IMG/VR virus record: IMGVR_UViG_3300048672_000594
Span: 1-43,150 of that record
Length of the DNA stretch: 43,150 nucleotides
Reading direction: 5' to 3' (one strand)
DNA from: a virus
The notes beneath the pieces are model-generated. The model saw nothing but the letters and a program-made list of their open reading frames with translations, was not told the origin of the DNA and did no database searches. Of this stretch, positions 1-7,991 are shown piece after piece (the stretch's first letter is position 1; every line of letters begins with the position of its first letter). A program made the position numbers and the translations under genes.

Positions 1-59
1 AAAGAAAACGTTCAATGAACTTTAAAGGGTCTTACTCCTTTGCCTTATTGATTTTATAG
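1..59 (+). CDS. Micro-ORF, 3' fragment (same as 41879-41956)
   Basis: The window opens inside a small reading frame whose complete copy (25 codons) lies at 41879-41956. The visible part encodes a basic stretch followed by NFKGSYSFALLIL and stops at a TAG at 57-59. The segment is identical in both copies although downstream terL has diverged, which points to constraint or a recent recombination tract. The function is unknown and the frame may be fortuitous. Confidence 0.35.
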   Translation, partial: RKRSMNFKGSYSFALLIL

Positions 60-1253
60 TGTGTTACACGTAAGTGTATATTTTTTGCATACTAATTTTA
101 AATGATTGAAGAAGTATTTAATTATTGGGGTAATCGTTGCGTTAATGACTAACGTATATAACCCCAACTTACTGGCCCTTCATAAAGCATACACAGGGAA
201 GAAATCCGGTATGCTTATGGAGGGTTCGTCACGTAGTGGTAAGACTTATTCATCAATTGATTTCTTGATATGGGTTGCCTCCACGCATTCGAACCTCACT
301 GTTAACATCATTAAGGAGACGTTCAATAGTTTCAAGACCACACTATATAGAGACTTTAATAAGCGTCTTCCACAGTTCGGTTTAAGCTCACCATTCAGCG
401 ACCGATCAAACGTGTCAACGTTTAAGTTGTGGGACAATCAAATCAATCTACTAAGTGCGGATAACGAGAGCGTGTATAGTGGTGTTGGTAGTGACATGTT
501 TTGGATCAATGAAAGCCTTGATGTATCGCAGCAAGTACATGATCAATCGGAGCAGCGTTGCCAAAGATTTTGGTGGCACGACTATAATCCTAAAGTAACT
601 GAACACTGGGTGTATGATCGCCTTGCAAATCGCAGCGACATACTATTTCTCAAGAGCACGTTCTTGGACAACCCGATGATCAGTGAGATGGAGAAGCGTA
701 AGATACTTTCTTATGAGCCCACACATCCTGATGATAGAAGTCTACCACCATCCAAACGCAGAGCACACCCAACAAACGTTAAAGAAGGCACGGCGGATGA
801 TTTCATGTGGAATGTATATGGGCTTGGTTTGCGTTCTGCTCCTGAAGGTTTGGTATTCCAACACGTGAACTTTGTGGAGGAGATGCCAGCGTTCGAAAAC
901 TTTTACTACGGTTTGGATTTTGGTAGTGTTGACCCCACGGTGCTTGTGCGTGGTGCAAAGAAAGATAAAGATGTTTTCTTCGAGAAAGTATTCTACGAAC
1001 CTACTGATAACCCTGATCGCATCATTGAATTACTTGAATCAAACAAGATAACTAAGAGCACTACAATATGGGCGGATAGCGCGGCGGCTGGAAATATTTC
1101 ATATATGAGGCGCAAAGGCTGGAGAGTTATGGCGACGCCTAAGCCAAGTGGTAGTGTAAACTTCGGCATTGGTTTGCTTAAGAACTACAGAATTAATTTG
1201 GTTGATTGTACTGAGTGGAGGAAAGAACAAACGGGATATAAGTATAGAGTGGT
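1..1253 (+). repeat. Left copy of divergent terminal duplication
   Basis: This segment aligns with 41898-43150 at a constant offset of 41897 and without indels. Hand comparison gives about 130 mismatches. The first 116 bases are identical and only 4 mismatches fall in the first 240. From about position 246 the mismatch density rises sharply, mostly at synonymous codon positions of terL. It fits a circular or permuted phage genome whose two ends were assembled from related strains. Confidence 0.9.
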
Positions 1254-1341
1254 GAATGGTATCAAGTTGAATGAGCCGCTTGATATGAATAACCACTTAT
1301 GGGATTCAGCACGCTATATTGCAATGAGTAACTTTATATAA
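145..1341 (+). CDS. terL: Terminase large subunit
   Basis: ATP-driven DNA packaging motor and headful/cohesive-end nuclease acting at the portal. From ATG 145 the protein is 398 aa. Residues 27-34 are a Walker A motif (GSSRSGKT), and a Walker B-like strand ends in FWINE, with Asn where many terminases have Asp. The C-terminal half carries RNase H-type nuclease acidic residues in YGLDFG and IWADSAA. A TTG at 106 would add 13 residues (KKYLIIGVIVAL); two differences from the second copy are silent in this frame, so the longer form is possible. ATG 145 fits the usual short N-terminus before the P-loop. A micro-ORF (102-152) overlaps the start. The gene is followed by membrane microproteins and the structural operon. 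Confidence 0.93.
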   Translation: MTNVYNPNLLALHKAYTGKKSGMLMEGSSRSGKTYSSIDFLIWVASTHSNLTVNIIKETFNSFKTTLYRDFNKRLPQFGLSSPFSDRSNVSTFKLWDNQINLLSADNESVYSGVGSDMFWINESLDVSQQVHDQSEQRCQRFWWHDYNPKVTEHWVYDRLANRSDILFLKSTFLDNPMISEMEKRKILSYEPTHPDDRSLPPSKRRAHPTNVKEGTADDFMWNVYGLGLRSAPEGLVFQHVNFVEEMPAFENFYYGLDFGSVDPTVLVRGAKKDKDVFFEKVFYEPTDNPDRIIELLESNKITKSTTIWADSAAAGNISYMRRKGWRVMATPKPSGSVNFGIGLLKNYRINLVDCTEWRKEQTGYKYRVVNGIKLNEPLDMNNHLWDSARYIAMSNFI

Positions 1342-1342
1342 G

Positions 1343-1450
1343 ATGGTGGTTAATGTTATTTTGATAGGTGTTATAATCTACTTAGCCATGCAAACTAGTA
1401 TTGATCTAATTATTATAGATAATAAGGTAAAAGACTCAAGAGGATGGTAG
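1343..1450 (+). CDS. Single-span membrane microprotein A (35 aa)
   Basis: The ATG lies 1 base after the terL stop. The product has a hydrophobic N-terminal segment, VNVILIGVIIYLAM, then a second hydrophobic patch (DLIIID) and a charged tail ending RGW. It overlaps the next frame by 7 bases. It is the first of four small overlapping frames filling the gap between terL and 1705; such tight packing with coupled starts supports translation. The function is not recognised; holin/antiholin-like or membrane-targeting roles are possible. Confidence 0.55.
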   Translation: MVVNVILIGVIIYLAMQTSIDLIIIDNKVKDSRGW

Positions 1451-1563
1451 TACTTTACATTATTATTGGTACCATATTCTTGATATTAATTAAGGCTATT
1501 GTTAAAGAAGCTAACCGCAAGCGCAGTGATGATCGTGATTTTGATGATGACTTTTTAAAATGA
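1444..1563 (+). CDS. Single-span membrane microprotein B (39 aa)
   Basis: It starts inside the end of microprotein A. Residues 2-20 are strongly hydrophobic (VVLYIIIGTIFLILIKAIV), followed by a highly charged cytoplasmic-type tail (KEANRKRSDDRDFDDDFLK). The N-terminal-span plus charged-tail layout is typical of small phage membrane proteins. Its stop overlaps the next start as ATGA. No family recognised. Confidence 0.6.
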   Translation: MVVLYIIIGTIFLILIKAIVKEANRKRSDDRDFDDDFLK

Positions 1564-1631
1564 GTATACTACTAATGGCATATATTATGGTTTCATTTGC
1601 TTGGTTTAAATTTTGGCTTAGGCACGGATGA
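1560..1631 (+). CDS. Membrane microprotein C (23 aa)
   Basis: It is coupled to the preceding gene by an ATGA overlap and to the following one by another. The peptide is almost wholly hydrophobic and aromatic (MSILLMAYIMVSFAWFKFWL) and ends RHG. It is very short, so reality rests on the coupled position within a chain of similar frames. Confidence 0.45.
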   Translation: MSILLMAYIMVSFAWFKFWLRHG

Positions 1632-1708
1632 AAACTGCGATTGTTATATTAGTGTTATTTGTTTTGTTCGTGTGGGCAGTAGGTTCAATTATGATGACTA
1701 AGAAATGA
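1628..1708 (+). CDS. Single-span membrane microprotein D (26 aa)
   Basis: The ATGA overlap with the upstream frame and the ATGA overlap with the gene at 1705 make a continuous translational relay. The peptide has one span, TAIVILVLFVLFVWAVGSI, flanked by Lys residues. No family recognised. It completes a run of four membrane microproteins between terL and the virion adhesin-like block. Confidence 0.5.
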   Translation: MKTAIVILVLFVLFVWAVGSIMMTKK

Positions 1709-2016
1709 GCGTTATAGGTATTTATAATTTTAAGGATCACATTGTAGGTGATACGTTTAATGGTATTCAATTCAACATTAAGATAAATAATGTAGCAGCT
1801 GATGTCAGCTCGGGCCAAATTGTTTTTAAAAATGATGGTGTGCTCAAAAGCCCATCATTTTCTATTTCATTAACCGTTGTTAGTGGAGGTTTGAAAATGG
1901 AGCCACAAAGTATTGCATGGACTCCCGGTATCTATAGTTATAAAGTATTAGTAACTTTGTCTAATGGGTATATAAAGACGTACGTAAAAGGAAAATTTAG
2001 AATAATAAATGGCTGA
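1705..2016 (+). CDS. Beta-rich virion protein, BppU/Ig-like
   Basis: A 103-aa protein without a signal peptide. The pattern DHIVGDTFNGIQFNIKINN, then a strand-rich core ending in YSYKVLVTLSNGYIKTYVKGKFRI, resembles small Ig-like or BppU N-terminal-type domains that assemble on phage baseplates or heads. It starts with an ATGA overlap to the microprotein chain and overlaps the next gene by 8 bases. Virion attachment or decoration is inferred from context; the exact family is uncertain. Confidence 0.6.
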   Translation: MSVIGIYNFKDHIVGDTFNGIQFNIKINNVAADVSSGQIVFKNDGVLKSPSFSISLTVVSGGLKMEPQSIAWTPGIYSYKVLVTLSNGYIKTYVKGKFRIING

Positions 2017-2404
2017 CCAAGTAACTATAGAGCTTATTAATCAATCAGACGATATTAATGTTATGGTGGATTCTCACGATGAGTTAGTATCTGTGGACAT
2101 CGGTGAAGTAGTAAATGAATCGGTTGATATTTCTATTAGTGAGGTAGGTCAGCAAGGTAACGTAGGACAAGATGGTGGTTCAGGGATAGAGTTTTATGTT
2201 CTAAATGAAGTGCCTAGTGGCTTGATAGATGGAAGTAATGCAACATTCAATACTTTAAATACTTTCGTATCTGTTATAGTTCGTTTAAATGGTTTAGCTC
2301 AATCGTTAGTAAACGATTATGTAACAGTATCTAACAATCAAATAGTTTTCAATGTATCTCCTGAAGTAGGGGATACCATAACAGTAGATTATATAAAACA
2401 ATAA
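2009..2404 (+). CDS. Virion adhesin/fibre-like protein with DGSNATF module
   Basis: A 131-aa protein. The N-terminal part is acidic with alternating strands. Residues 70-131 form a module (GLIDGSNATF ... VRLNGLAQ ... GDTITVDYIKQ) also found at the C-terminus of the next protein (2406-3242). This type of module is common in phage fibre and decoration proteins and usually forms a beta-sandwich. Position inside a four-gene overlapping block suggests a joint structural role; binding target unknown. Confidence 0.6.
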   Translation: MADQVTIELINQSDDINVMVDSHDELVSVDIGEVVNESVDISISEVGQQGNVGQDGGSGIEFYVLNEVPSGLIDGSNATFNTLNTFVSVIVRLNGLAQSLVNDYVTVSNNQIVFNVSPEVGDTITVDYIKQ

Positions 2405-2405
2405 T

Positions 2406-3242
2406 ATGGCAGCATCTACAATAGCAAAACGACAATTAAAAGATGGTATCATTGATGATGCCAAAGTGCAGGCAGGGGCTGCTATCGCATCAAGCAAGTT
2501 AGCGGATGGTGCTAACTTTGTAAAGAAAGATGGTAGTGTCCCGTTCACTGCTAGTTTGGATGCAGGCAACTTTAAAATTATTAACGTAGGTACACCAGCG
2601 GCTAATACAACAGATGCTGCTACTACTGCTTATGTAGATGCAGCTATTGCATCACTCAATTCTTTGTTTGATAGTAAGCCGTCTGTAAGAGTTGCAACAA
2701 CAGCGGCTGGAACATTAGCGACATCTTTTGCAAATGGTCAAACTGTTGATGGGGTTGTTCTTGCAACAGGTAATCGTATCTTGATTAAGAATCAAGCTGC
2801 ACAAGCAGAGAATGGTATCTACACAGTTAACGCATCAGGAGCTCCAACTCGTGCACTGGATATGGATGCTTGGACTGAGGTACCAGGTGCATTGGTGGCA
2901 GTTGAAGTTGGAACAACTAACGCAGACACAATTTGGTTATGTAGTGCTGATCAAGGCGGTACAATAAATACCACCGCTATCGCTTGGCAACAAATACCAA
3001 CAGCAGCGGGATTACTTAATACAAACTTTGTTGATAAAGAAACTCCATCGGGTACTATTGATGGTAGTAACGCAACGTTCACACTCGCTAATACGCCAGT
3101 GGCTGGCAGTGAACATGTTTACTTAAATGGTGTTTTACAAGAAAGCGGTGCAGGAAATGATTATACGATAAGTGGTGGCACTATAACTATGTTAAGCTCT
3201 CCGCTATCAGGTGAGCGTATTAAAGTAACTTACAGAAAATAA
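2406..3242 (+). CDS. Tail-fibre-like structural protein
   Basis: A 278-aa protein. The N-terminal region has IDDAKVQAGAAIASSKLADG and GNFKIINVGTPAANTTDAATTAYVDA, which match the fibre signature linking a shaft to trimerisation elements. A middle domain (about 95-195) is followed by the C-terminal DGSNATF module (about 215-278) shared with the preceding gene. The placement between terL and portal is unusual for a fibre; it may instead decorate the head. The stop overlaps the next ATG by 1 base. Confidence 0.7.
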   Translation: MAASTIAKRQLKDGIIDDAKVQAGAAIASSKLADGANFVKKDGSVPFTASLDAGNFKIINVGTPAANTTDAATTAYVDAAIASLNSLFDSKPSVRVATTAAGTLATSFANGQTVDGVVLATGNRILIKNQAAQAENGIYTVNASGAPTRALDMDAWTEVPGALVAVEVGTTNADTIWLCSADQGGTINTTAIAWQQIPTAAGLLNTNFVDKETPSGTIDGSNATFTLANTPVAGSEHVYLNGVLQESGAGNDYTISGGTITMLSSPLSGERIKVTYRK

Positions 3243-3964
3243 TGCCTAAGACAATTATTTCTTTAAGACAAGTAACAGCATTTACCAAACGCACGTGGTG
3301 GGCGCAACCGTCTACTGGTGCGGCTATACTTACTATTGGATGTGCCGCGTTAACAACTTCCGGCACGTTGGCAACTTCTGCACTTGCTTCTACAAATAGA
3401 TTAACCTCCACAAGACGCACTACTATTTCATCAGGTGCTACAGCTGGAACAGTAGCATCACTAAGACAAGCGCAAACAGACTGCTGGAGAGGTAACAGCG
3501 CTGGGCTAGGTGGGTTTGTTTATACAGTGCGGTTCGGTTTGGATACACTTCAAACTGGTATGCGTGCGTTTATAGGTTTGGCAGATGTTACCACGGTCCC
3601 AACAAATGTTGATCCTACCACTAATACAACACCAGGAAAGATAGGTGTAGCAATCAATGCATCAACAGGTAATTGGCAATTAGTTACCAACGTTACTGCA
3701 TCCGCTCCAACAGTTACGGACCTAGGTGCAAACTTTCCAGTAAACGTAACCGACTTGCTTGAACTAACTTTAAGCTGTAGTGCAAATGATGGTGGTATAT
3801 CATGGGTGGTAACAAACCTTTCAAGCGGTAATGAATCAAGAGGTAGGGTAACAACAAACCTACCAGCTAACACTACTTTCTTGAGTCCTTCGATATGGGT
3901 AACAAACAACGCGACAGCGGCAGCGGCTATATTGGCGATTGCTAAAATTTATATGGAGAACTGA
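3242..3964 (+). CDS. Phage structural protein, jelly-roll-like
   Basis: A 240-aa protein. The motifs GMRAFIGLADVTTVPTNVDP and DLGANFPVN, followed by FLSPSIWVTNNATAAAA near the C-terminus, match a widely distributed phage tail or decoration domain with a concanavalin/jelly-roll-type fold. No signal peptide or membrane span is seen. It closes the block that precedes the portal gene, with its TGA overlapping the portal ATG. Family recognition is from memory of the motif pattern; the virion location is inferred. Confidence 0.65.
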   Translation: MPKTIISLRQVTAFTKRTWWAQPSTGAAILTIGCAALTTSGTLATSALASTNRLTSTRRTTISSGATAGTVASLRQAQTDCWRGNSAGLGGFVYTVRFGLDTLQTGMRAFIGLADVTTVPTNVDPTTNTTPGKIGVAINASTGNWQLVTNVTASAPTVTDLGANFPVNVTDLLELTLSCSANDGGISWVVTNLSSGNESRGRVTTNLPANTTFLSPSIWVTNNATAAAAILAIAKIYMEN

Positions 3965-5238
3965 TGCAAATGGTAAAAAGCAAAGGCGTTATAAAATCTG
4001 TATTCGATGCGGTTGCAAGTTTCTTAATGCCCACGCGCATACAGGGAAACTATTTATACAGTTTGCCATACAACGCGTGGAACAAAGAAGACTACCTCAA
4101 ATCATTTTTAGACATTCCTGAATTGAATGCTGTTATTTGTACCAAAGCACGTATGTTTGGTAACGGTTGTATAAAAGAAGTTGATAGCAATGGTGAAGAG
4201 ATAGAGAACAGCAAACTCGTAAACATATTGAACAACCCTAACTGGTTTCAATCGGGCCAAGAATTTAGACGGCAAACAAAATTGTTCCGCGAAATTTTCG
4301 GCAACGAATATTTGTTTGAGTTGTTTCCTGTAGGTCGTGATTTAGAAAGCGCGAGCAGCAAGGCGTTGTATACACTACCACCTAATTGGATGGAGGTAGA
4401 GTATAATGCACCGCTTCCATTCTTTATGTATACGGAAACACCTGATGGTGTGAAGTACAAGATTAATTATAAGAATAAAGAGTACCCGATACCAACGGAC
4501 ACCATTATACACTTGAATGATGATCGCGTACAGATGTCTGACAAATATGGTAATAGTGGTAATATGCTTAAAGGGGAGTCTAAGTTAAAAGCGTTGACAC
4601 CAGCCACCAACAATTTGAAGATGGCGTATGAAACGCGTGGCACACTTTTAAAGAACCGTGGTGCGTTGGGTATATTATCTAATGCAACTAGTGATAAGGT
4701 TGGTGCTATTCCTTTAGACCCGGAAGAAAAGAAACGTATACAGCAGGAGTACACGGTTGGCTATGGTGGTCTCGAAGGGCAATCACAATTAATTATCAGC
4801 ACAGCAGATTTAAGATGGCAGCAAATGTCAATCAGTCCTGATAAAATGGGACTATATACAGAGACTGCAGCAGACTTTGATAAGATTATTGATTCGTATG
4901 GTATGAAGCGCGAATTGTTTGCAGGTAATAGCGCAACGTACGAGAATCAGAAAGAGGCAAAGAAATCGGTATATATTGATACCATTATACCAGATGCCAA
5001 TGAATGGATCGCAGGGTTCAATAAAAAGTATAGAGCTGGTGCAAAAACAAAGTTGATTATGGATTACTTCCATCTTCCACTGTTTCAAGAAGATTTGGAA
5101 GCGCGTGGTAGATCACTTGATGCAAACATCAACGCGTTAAGCAAAGCGTTACAAGATCAAGCAATTACGATTGATCAATACAAAACTGAGTTGGAAAAAT
5201 TTGGTATTAAATCTAACAGTGAAACAATAACAGATTAG
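3964..5238 (+). CDS. Portal protein
   Basis: A 424-aa protein. It would form the dodecameric ring at the capsid vertex through which DNA enters and leaves. It matches HK97-type portals: an N-terminal wing with AVICTKARMFGNG, a central stem region, and a C-terminal helix-rich part with FDKIIDSYGMKRELFAGNSATYENQKEA, the typical sequence in which portals read GIP..L.G....SN.e.... The length is usual for the family. It is followed by protease and capsid genes in canonical order. Confidence 0.88.
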   Translation: MQMVKSKGVIKSVFDAVASFLMPTRIQGNYLYSLPYNAWNKEDYLKSFLDIPELNAVICTKARMFGNGCIKEVDSNGEEIENSKLVNILNNPNWFQSGQEFRRQTKLFREIFGNEYLFELFPVGRDLESASSKALYTLPPNWMEVEYNAPLPFFMYTETPDGVKYKINYKNKEYPIPTDTIIHLNDDRVQMSDKYGNSGNMLKGESKLKALTPATNNLKMAYETRGTLLKNRGALGILSNATSDKVGAIPLDPEEKKRIQQEYTVGYGGLEGQSQLIISTADLRWQQMSISPDKMGLYTETAADFDKIIDSYGMKRELFAGNSATYENQKEAKKSVYIDTIIPDANEWIAGFNKKYRAGAKTKLIMDYFHLPLFQEDLEARGRSLDANINALSKALQDQAITIDQYKTELEKFGIKSNSETITD

Positions 5239-5241
5239 TAT

Positions 5242-5415
5242 ATGGCAAAGAAAAAGAAAGTTGAAGAAGTGGAGCTATCACGCAACGAGCAACTTGGTGC
5301 AGACATTACCTCACCATCTCCTAAAGTGCCGCAAGTAAAAGCAGGCGTAAGCCCGGCACGTAAGAAACTCAACGCGATCATTGAACGTAAACGCGCAGCA
5401 CGTGGAAACAACTAA
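5242..5415 (+). CDS. Small basic protein (57 aa)
   Basis: It starts 3 bases after the portal stop with MAKKKKVEEVEL. It is rich in Lys, Arg and Pro, ends ARKKLNAIIERKRAARGNN, and is probably unstructured. It sits between portal and protease, where small scaffold or head-assembly helpers often lie. No family recognised. The next small frame begins inside its end. Confidence 0.6.
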   Translation: MAKKKKVEEVELSRNEQLGADITSPSPKVPQVKAGVSPARKKLNAIIERKRAARGNN

Positions 5416-5497
5416 GAAACCAGATGCAACAAAGATTGCTGAGGTTAAAGCAATAAAAGAAAAAATTGTTAAGGAACAGCAAACAGTAAACAAATGA
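5402..5497 (+). CDS. Small charged protein, GTG start (31 aa)
   Basis: The frame opens with GTG 5402, overlaps the previous gene by 14 bases and ends with ATGA coupling to the protease gene. The product, VETTKKPDATKIAEVK followed by AIKEKIVKEQQTVNK, is helix-forming and highly charged. It fills the gap precisely, which supports reality; an alternative is untranslated spacer. Function unknown. Confidence 0.45.
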   Translation: METTKKPDATKIAEVKAIKEKIVKEQQTVNK

Positions 5498-6300
5498 AAC
5501 ACGGGGGCAGAGTTGGTAAAGAGTTGTTTAAGTATTTGGTGGCGAACAAATCGGATTTAATAGCGGCTAAAAAATCTGCTATTAAAATAGCTGATGTTGT
5601 GGTAATGCAACCTACTTGGATAAAAGATGTTAACGTTGAAAAAGGTAAATATGCCTTTGAAAACAACTTGGAGGCTGGAGTCCTTAAACGTACGATTGTT
5701 GCGAACACTTACCATTGGTTAGATACTCATGATGACGTACATTTAGATAATATATTTGCCAACTCAATCGCACAAAAAGTAAACAAACCAGCACCACATT
5801 TGCTGGAGCATAATTATAGCTTAACAGCAAAGATTGGAAAGGCTTTGTCTTACCGTGAGCAGGAGATGAGTTGGAGAGAGTTGGGACAAGGTAAGACGGG
5901 CATGACAATGGTATTACTACTTGAATCAAATATACTCAAGACATATAATGAGCGCATATACAATGAGTACTTGGATGATCAGATAGACCAGCACAGTGTT
6001 AAAATGCGATACATTAAAATGGCCCTTGCCGTTAATGATGCAGAGAGTTACCCCAATGAATACAAAGTATGGGCTGATGAAATTGCAAAGATTGGCAATC
6101 GTAAGAAAGCCGAAGACCAAGGATATTTCTGGGCACAGATAGAGGCGGAGTTGTATGAAACATCTGCCGTACTAGCTGGCTCTAACGAACTTACCCCCAC
6201 GTTGGGAGAAGGAAAGTCGGAACCGTTGGAAGACATTCCGCCAGTCAAGCCGCGTAAAGCACTTGATGTGAATAAAGTGTTAAAGGGTTATTTAAACTAA
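5494..6300 (+). CDS. Prohead maturation protease-like protein
   Basis: A 268-aa protein. The position between portal and major capsid and the pair HLLEHNYSLTAKIGK (candidate His) and DQHSVKMRYIKMALAVNDA (candidate nucleophile Ser in QHS) fit the HK97/S78-type prohead protease fold, in which the protease cleaves scaffold and capsid N-termini during maturation. The C-terminal 60 residues are acidic/proline-rich and may be a targeting tail. The capsid downstream has a long pre-domain that would be a plausible substrate. Assignment rests on context plus short motifs. Confidence 0.72.
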   Translation: MKHGGRVGKELFKYLVANKSDLIAAKKSAIKIADVVVMQPTWIKDVNVEKGKYAFENNLEAGVLKRTIVANTYHWLDTHDDVHLDNIFANSIAQKVNKPAPHLLEHNYSLTAKIGKALSYREQEMSWRELGQGKTGMTMVLLLESNILKTYNERIYNEYLDDQIDQHSVKMRYIKMALAVNDAESYPNEYKVWADEIAKIGNRKKAEDQGYFWAQIEAELYETSAVLAGSNELTPTLGEGKSEPLEDIPPVKPRKALDVNKVLKGYLN

Positions 6301-6304
6301 ACGA

Positions 6305-7981
6305 ATGAAAATGAAACTAAAAATTATGGTGGGCGCGGCATTGCTGGCCATCATGTGTTTCGTTGGCTACACGCACGTTGCTAAGAGTGATGTGAAACAA
6401 AAAGCCAACACGGAGATGGTACGGACTGCAAATGTTACACCAGTATCAATCGAAGCGTATAAGATTCAGGATGAAGAGTACAATGGAGCAGTTGTGTCTA
6501 TGGGTGCAACGGAAGGTGGTGAGCGTATTACCATCCTAAGTATTCTTGGACTTGCGTTACTGTATCTCTTTTCTAAGCTGCGAGTCACACCAAAGAGTGT
6601 AGCGTTTACAATTTTATTTGTAGCTGCTTGGTACATTGAGCCAGTTGCTGGTGCTACGTTAGCCGTTGCAGTTGGTTTTGATGCAGATCAAGAAGCCTCG
6701 TTGGAGAAGTTGTTCATCGTAGCTGGCGAAAAACATAAATCAGTTGTTGAAGCCGAAATTAAAAAAGCACTGGTAGGTGTTGTAAATGAAACCACTTTAA
6801 AACAAGCGTTGAAAGATGCAGGTATTGAAGAAGGTGGCATTGCTAAGATCGTGAAAGGTCTTGAAGACCAAGGCGCTGTTCTTCGTAAGATTCAAATGGA
6901 AGGCCAAGAAACTGGTAAAGGAGATTGGAGAAAAAATATCAGCAAGGCATTCCAGAAAGAAGGATTGATTGGAAAGATCAATGATGTGTTTAAGGCTGGC
7001 GCTGGTAAAATTCAGATCATTGGTGGAACTGAAGAGTTTGCCGAGAAAGCTGTTGGTAATATCACTACTGCGAACGTTACCACAGACAGTGGTGGTAATG
7101 CAATTTTGGATATGATCAATGCTGATGACTTGCAAGGTATGAACCTTCGCGATCCTTGGATTGAACAATTTGCAACCGTTACACGTACTGCAAAGCCCGT
7201 GTATACTTATGCGGACTTCAAGCCCGGAGAAGGTGATGCAGCATTCTTAGCAGAAAGTGCAAGCAAGTCACAAGTTGATTTGGATATTGCCGTTAAGACC
7301 GTTACGCCTAAAAAGGTTGCGGCTTACGAGATCATGTCTGAAGAAGCGTTGACTGATATTCCAAGAATGGACAGCGAAGCAAAGATGCTTATCCTTAAGC
7401 GCGTATTGCTTAAGCGTCAGTCAAAGATTCTGGCAGGTACTGGAGCTGGTGATGATCCAAATGGTGTTATTGGTTTAGCACGTGCATGGAGCAACGCGTC
7501 ATGGACTGGTGATAAAGTTACGGACGTAAACTTGTACGATGTTATCGTGGCGATGGCAAATCAAATCTACACCACATATAACTATACAGACGAAGCTGCT
7601 TATTATCCAAATCTTGCAGTGATGAATCCTGCGGACTTAGCTGCATTGAAATTAAAGAAGAACGAGTTTGGTATGTATCTGTTCCCAGCCTTCCAACTTG
7701 TTGGCTCAAATGGCCAATCAGTGAATGTTGATGGTATTACAGTATTACCAAAACGCGACATCACTGCTGGTTATATTATGATGGGGGATTTTACCAAGTT
7801 GCGTATTATCAACTACATTGATTACTCTTTGCGCATGGGATTTGTGAACGATCAGTTTATCAAGAACTTGTTTACGATGCTTGGTGAATCACGTTTCTAC
7901 ACTGTGATCAAAGACCTTGACCGCAATGCGTTTATCTATGATACTATCGCGAACGTAAAAGCAGGTATTCAAGCCGTATAA
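6305..7981 (+). CDS. Major capsid protein with membrane-like N-terminus and scaffold domain
   Basis: A 558-aa protein. Residues about 260-558 look like an HK97-fold capsid: NLRDPWIEQFATVTRT, an E-loop/P-domain region, LKRQSKILAGTGAGDDPNG and a C-terminal FVNDQFIKNLFTMLGESRF. Residues about 127-215 are helical and charged and fit an internal scaffold domain. Unusually, three hydrophobic segments precede these: 5-21 (signal-like, after MKMKLK), 75-91 and 98-124. They could be removed by the upstream protease, could anchor assembly at the membrane, or could come from a fused microprotein. No alternative ATG gives a clean capsid-only protein. The gene lies 4 bases after the protease gene. Confidence 0.85.
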   Translation: MKMKLKIMVGAALLAIMCFVGYTHVAKSDVKQKANTEMVRTANVTPVSIEAYKIQDEEYNGAVVSMGATEGGERITILSILGLALLYLFSKLRVTPKSVAFTILFVAAWYIEPVAGATLAVAVGFDADQEASLEKLFIVAGEKHKSVVEAEIKKALVGVVNETTLKQALKDAGIEEGGIAKIVKGLEDQGAVLRKIQMEGQETGKGDWRKNISKAFQKEGLIGKINDVFKAGAGKIQIIGGTEEFAEKAVGNITTANVTTDSGGNAILDMINADDLQGMNLRDPWIEQFATVTRTAKPVYTYADFKPGEGDAAFLAESASKSQVDLDIAVKTVTPKKVAAYEIMSEEALTDIPRMDSEAKMLILKRVLLKRQSKILAGTGAGDDPNGVIGLARAWSNASWTGDKVTDVNLYDVIVAMANQIYTTYNYTDEAAYYPNLAVMNPADLAALKLKKNEFGMYLFPAFQLVGSNGQSVNVDGITVLPKRDITAGYIMMGDFTKLRIINYIDYSLRMGFVNDQFIKNLFTMLGESRFYTVIKDLDRNAFIYDTIANVKAGIQAV

Positions 7982-7991
7982 GTTTAAGACT

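Noticed and set aside
39-87. TTTG...TATTTTTTG promoter before terL
   Set aside because: Spacing between elements is about 36 bases, far outside the 17-23 range.
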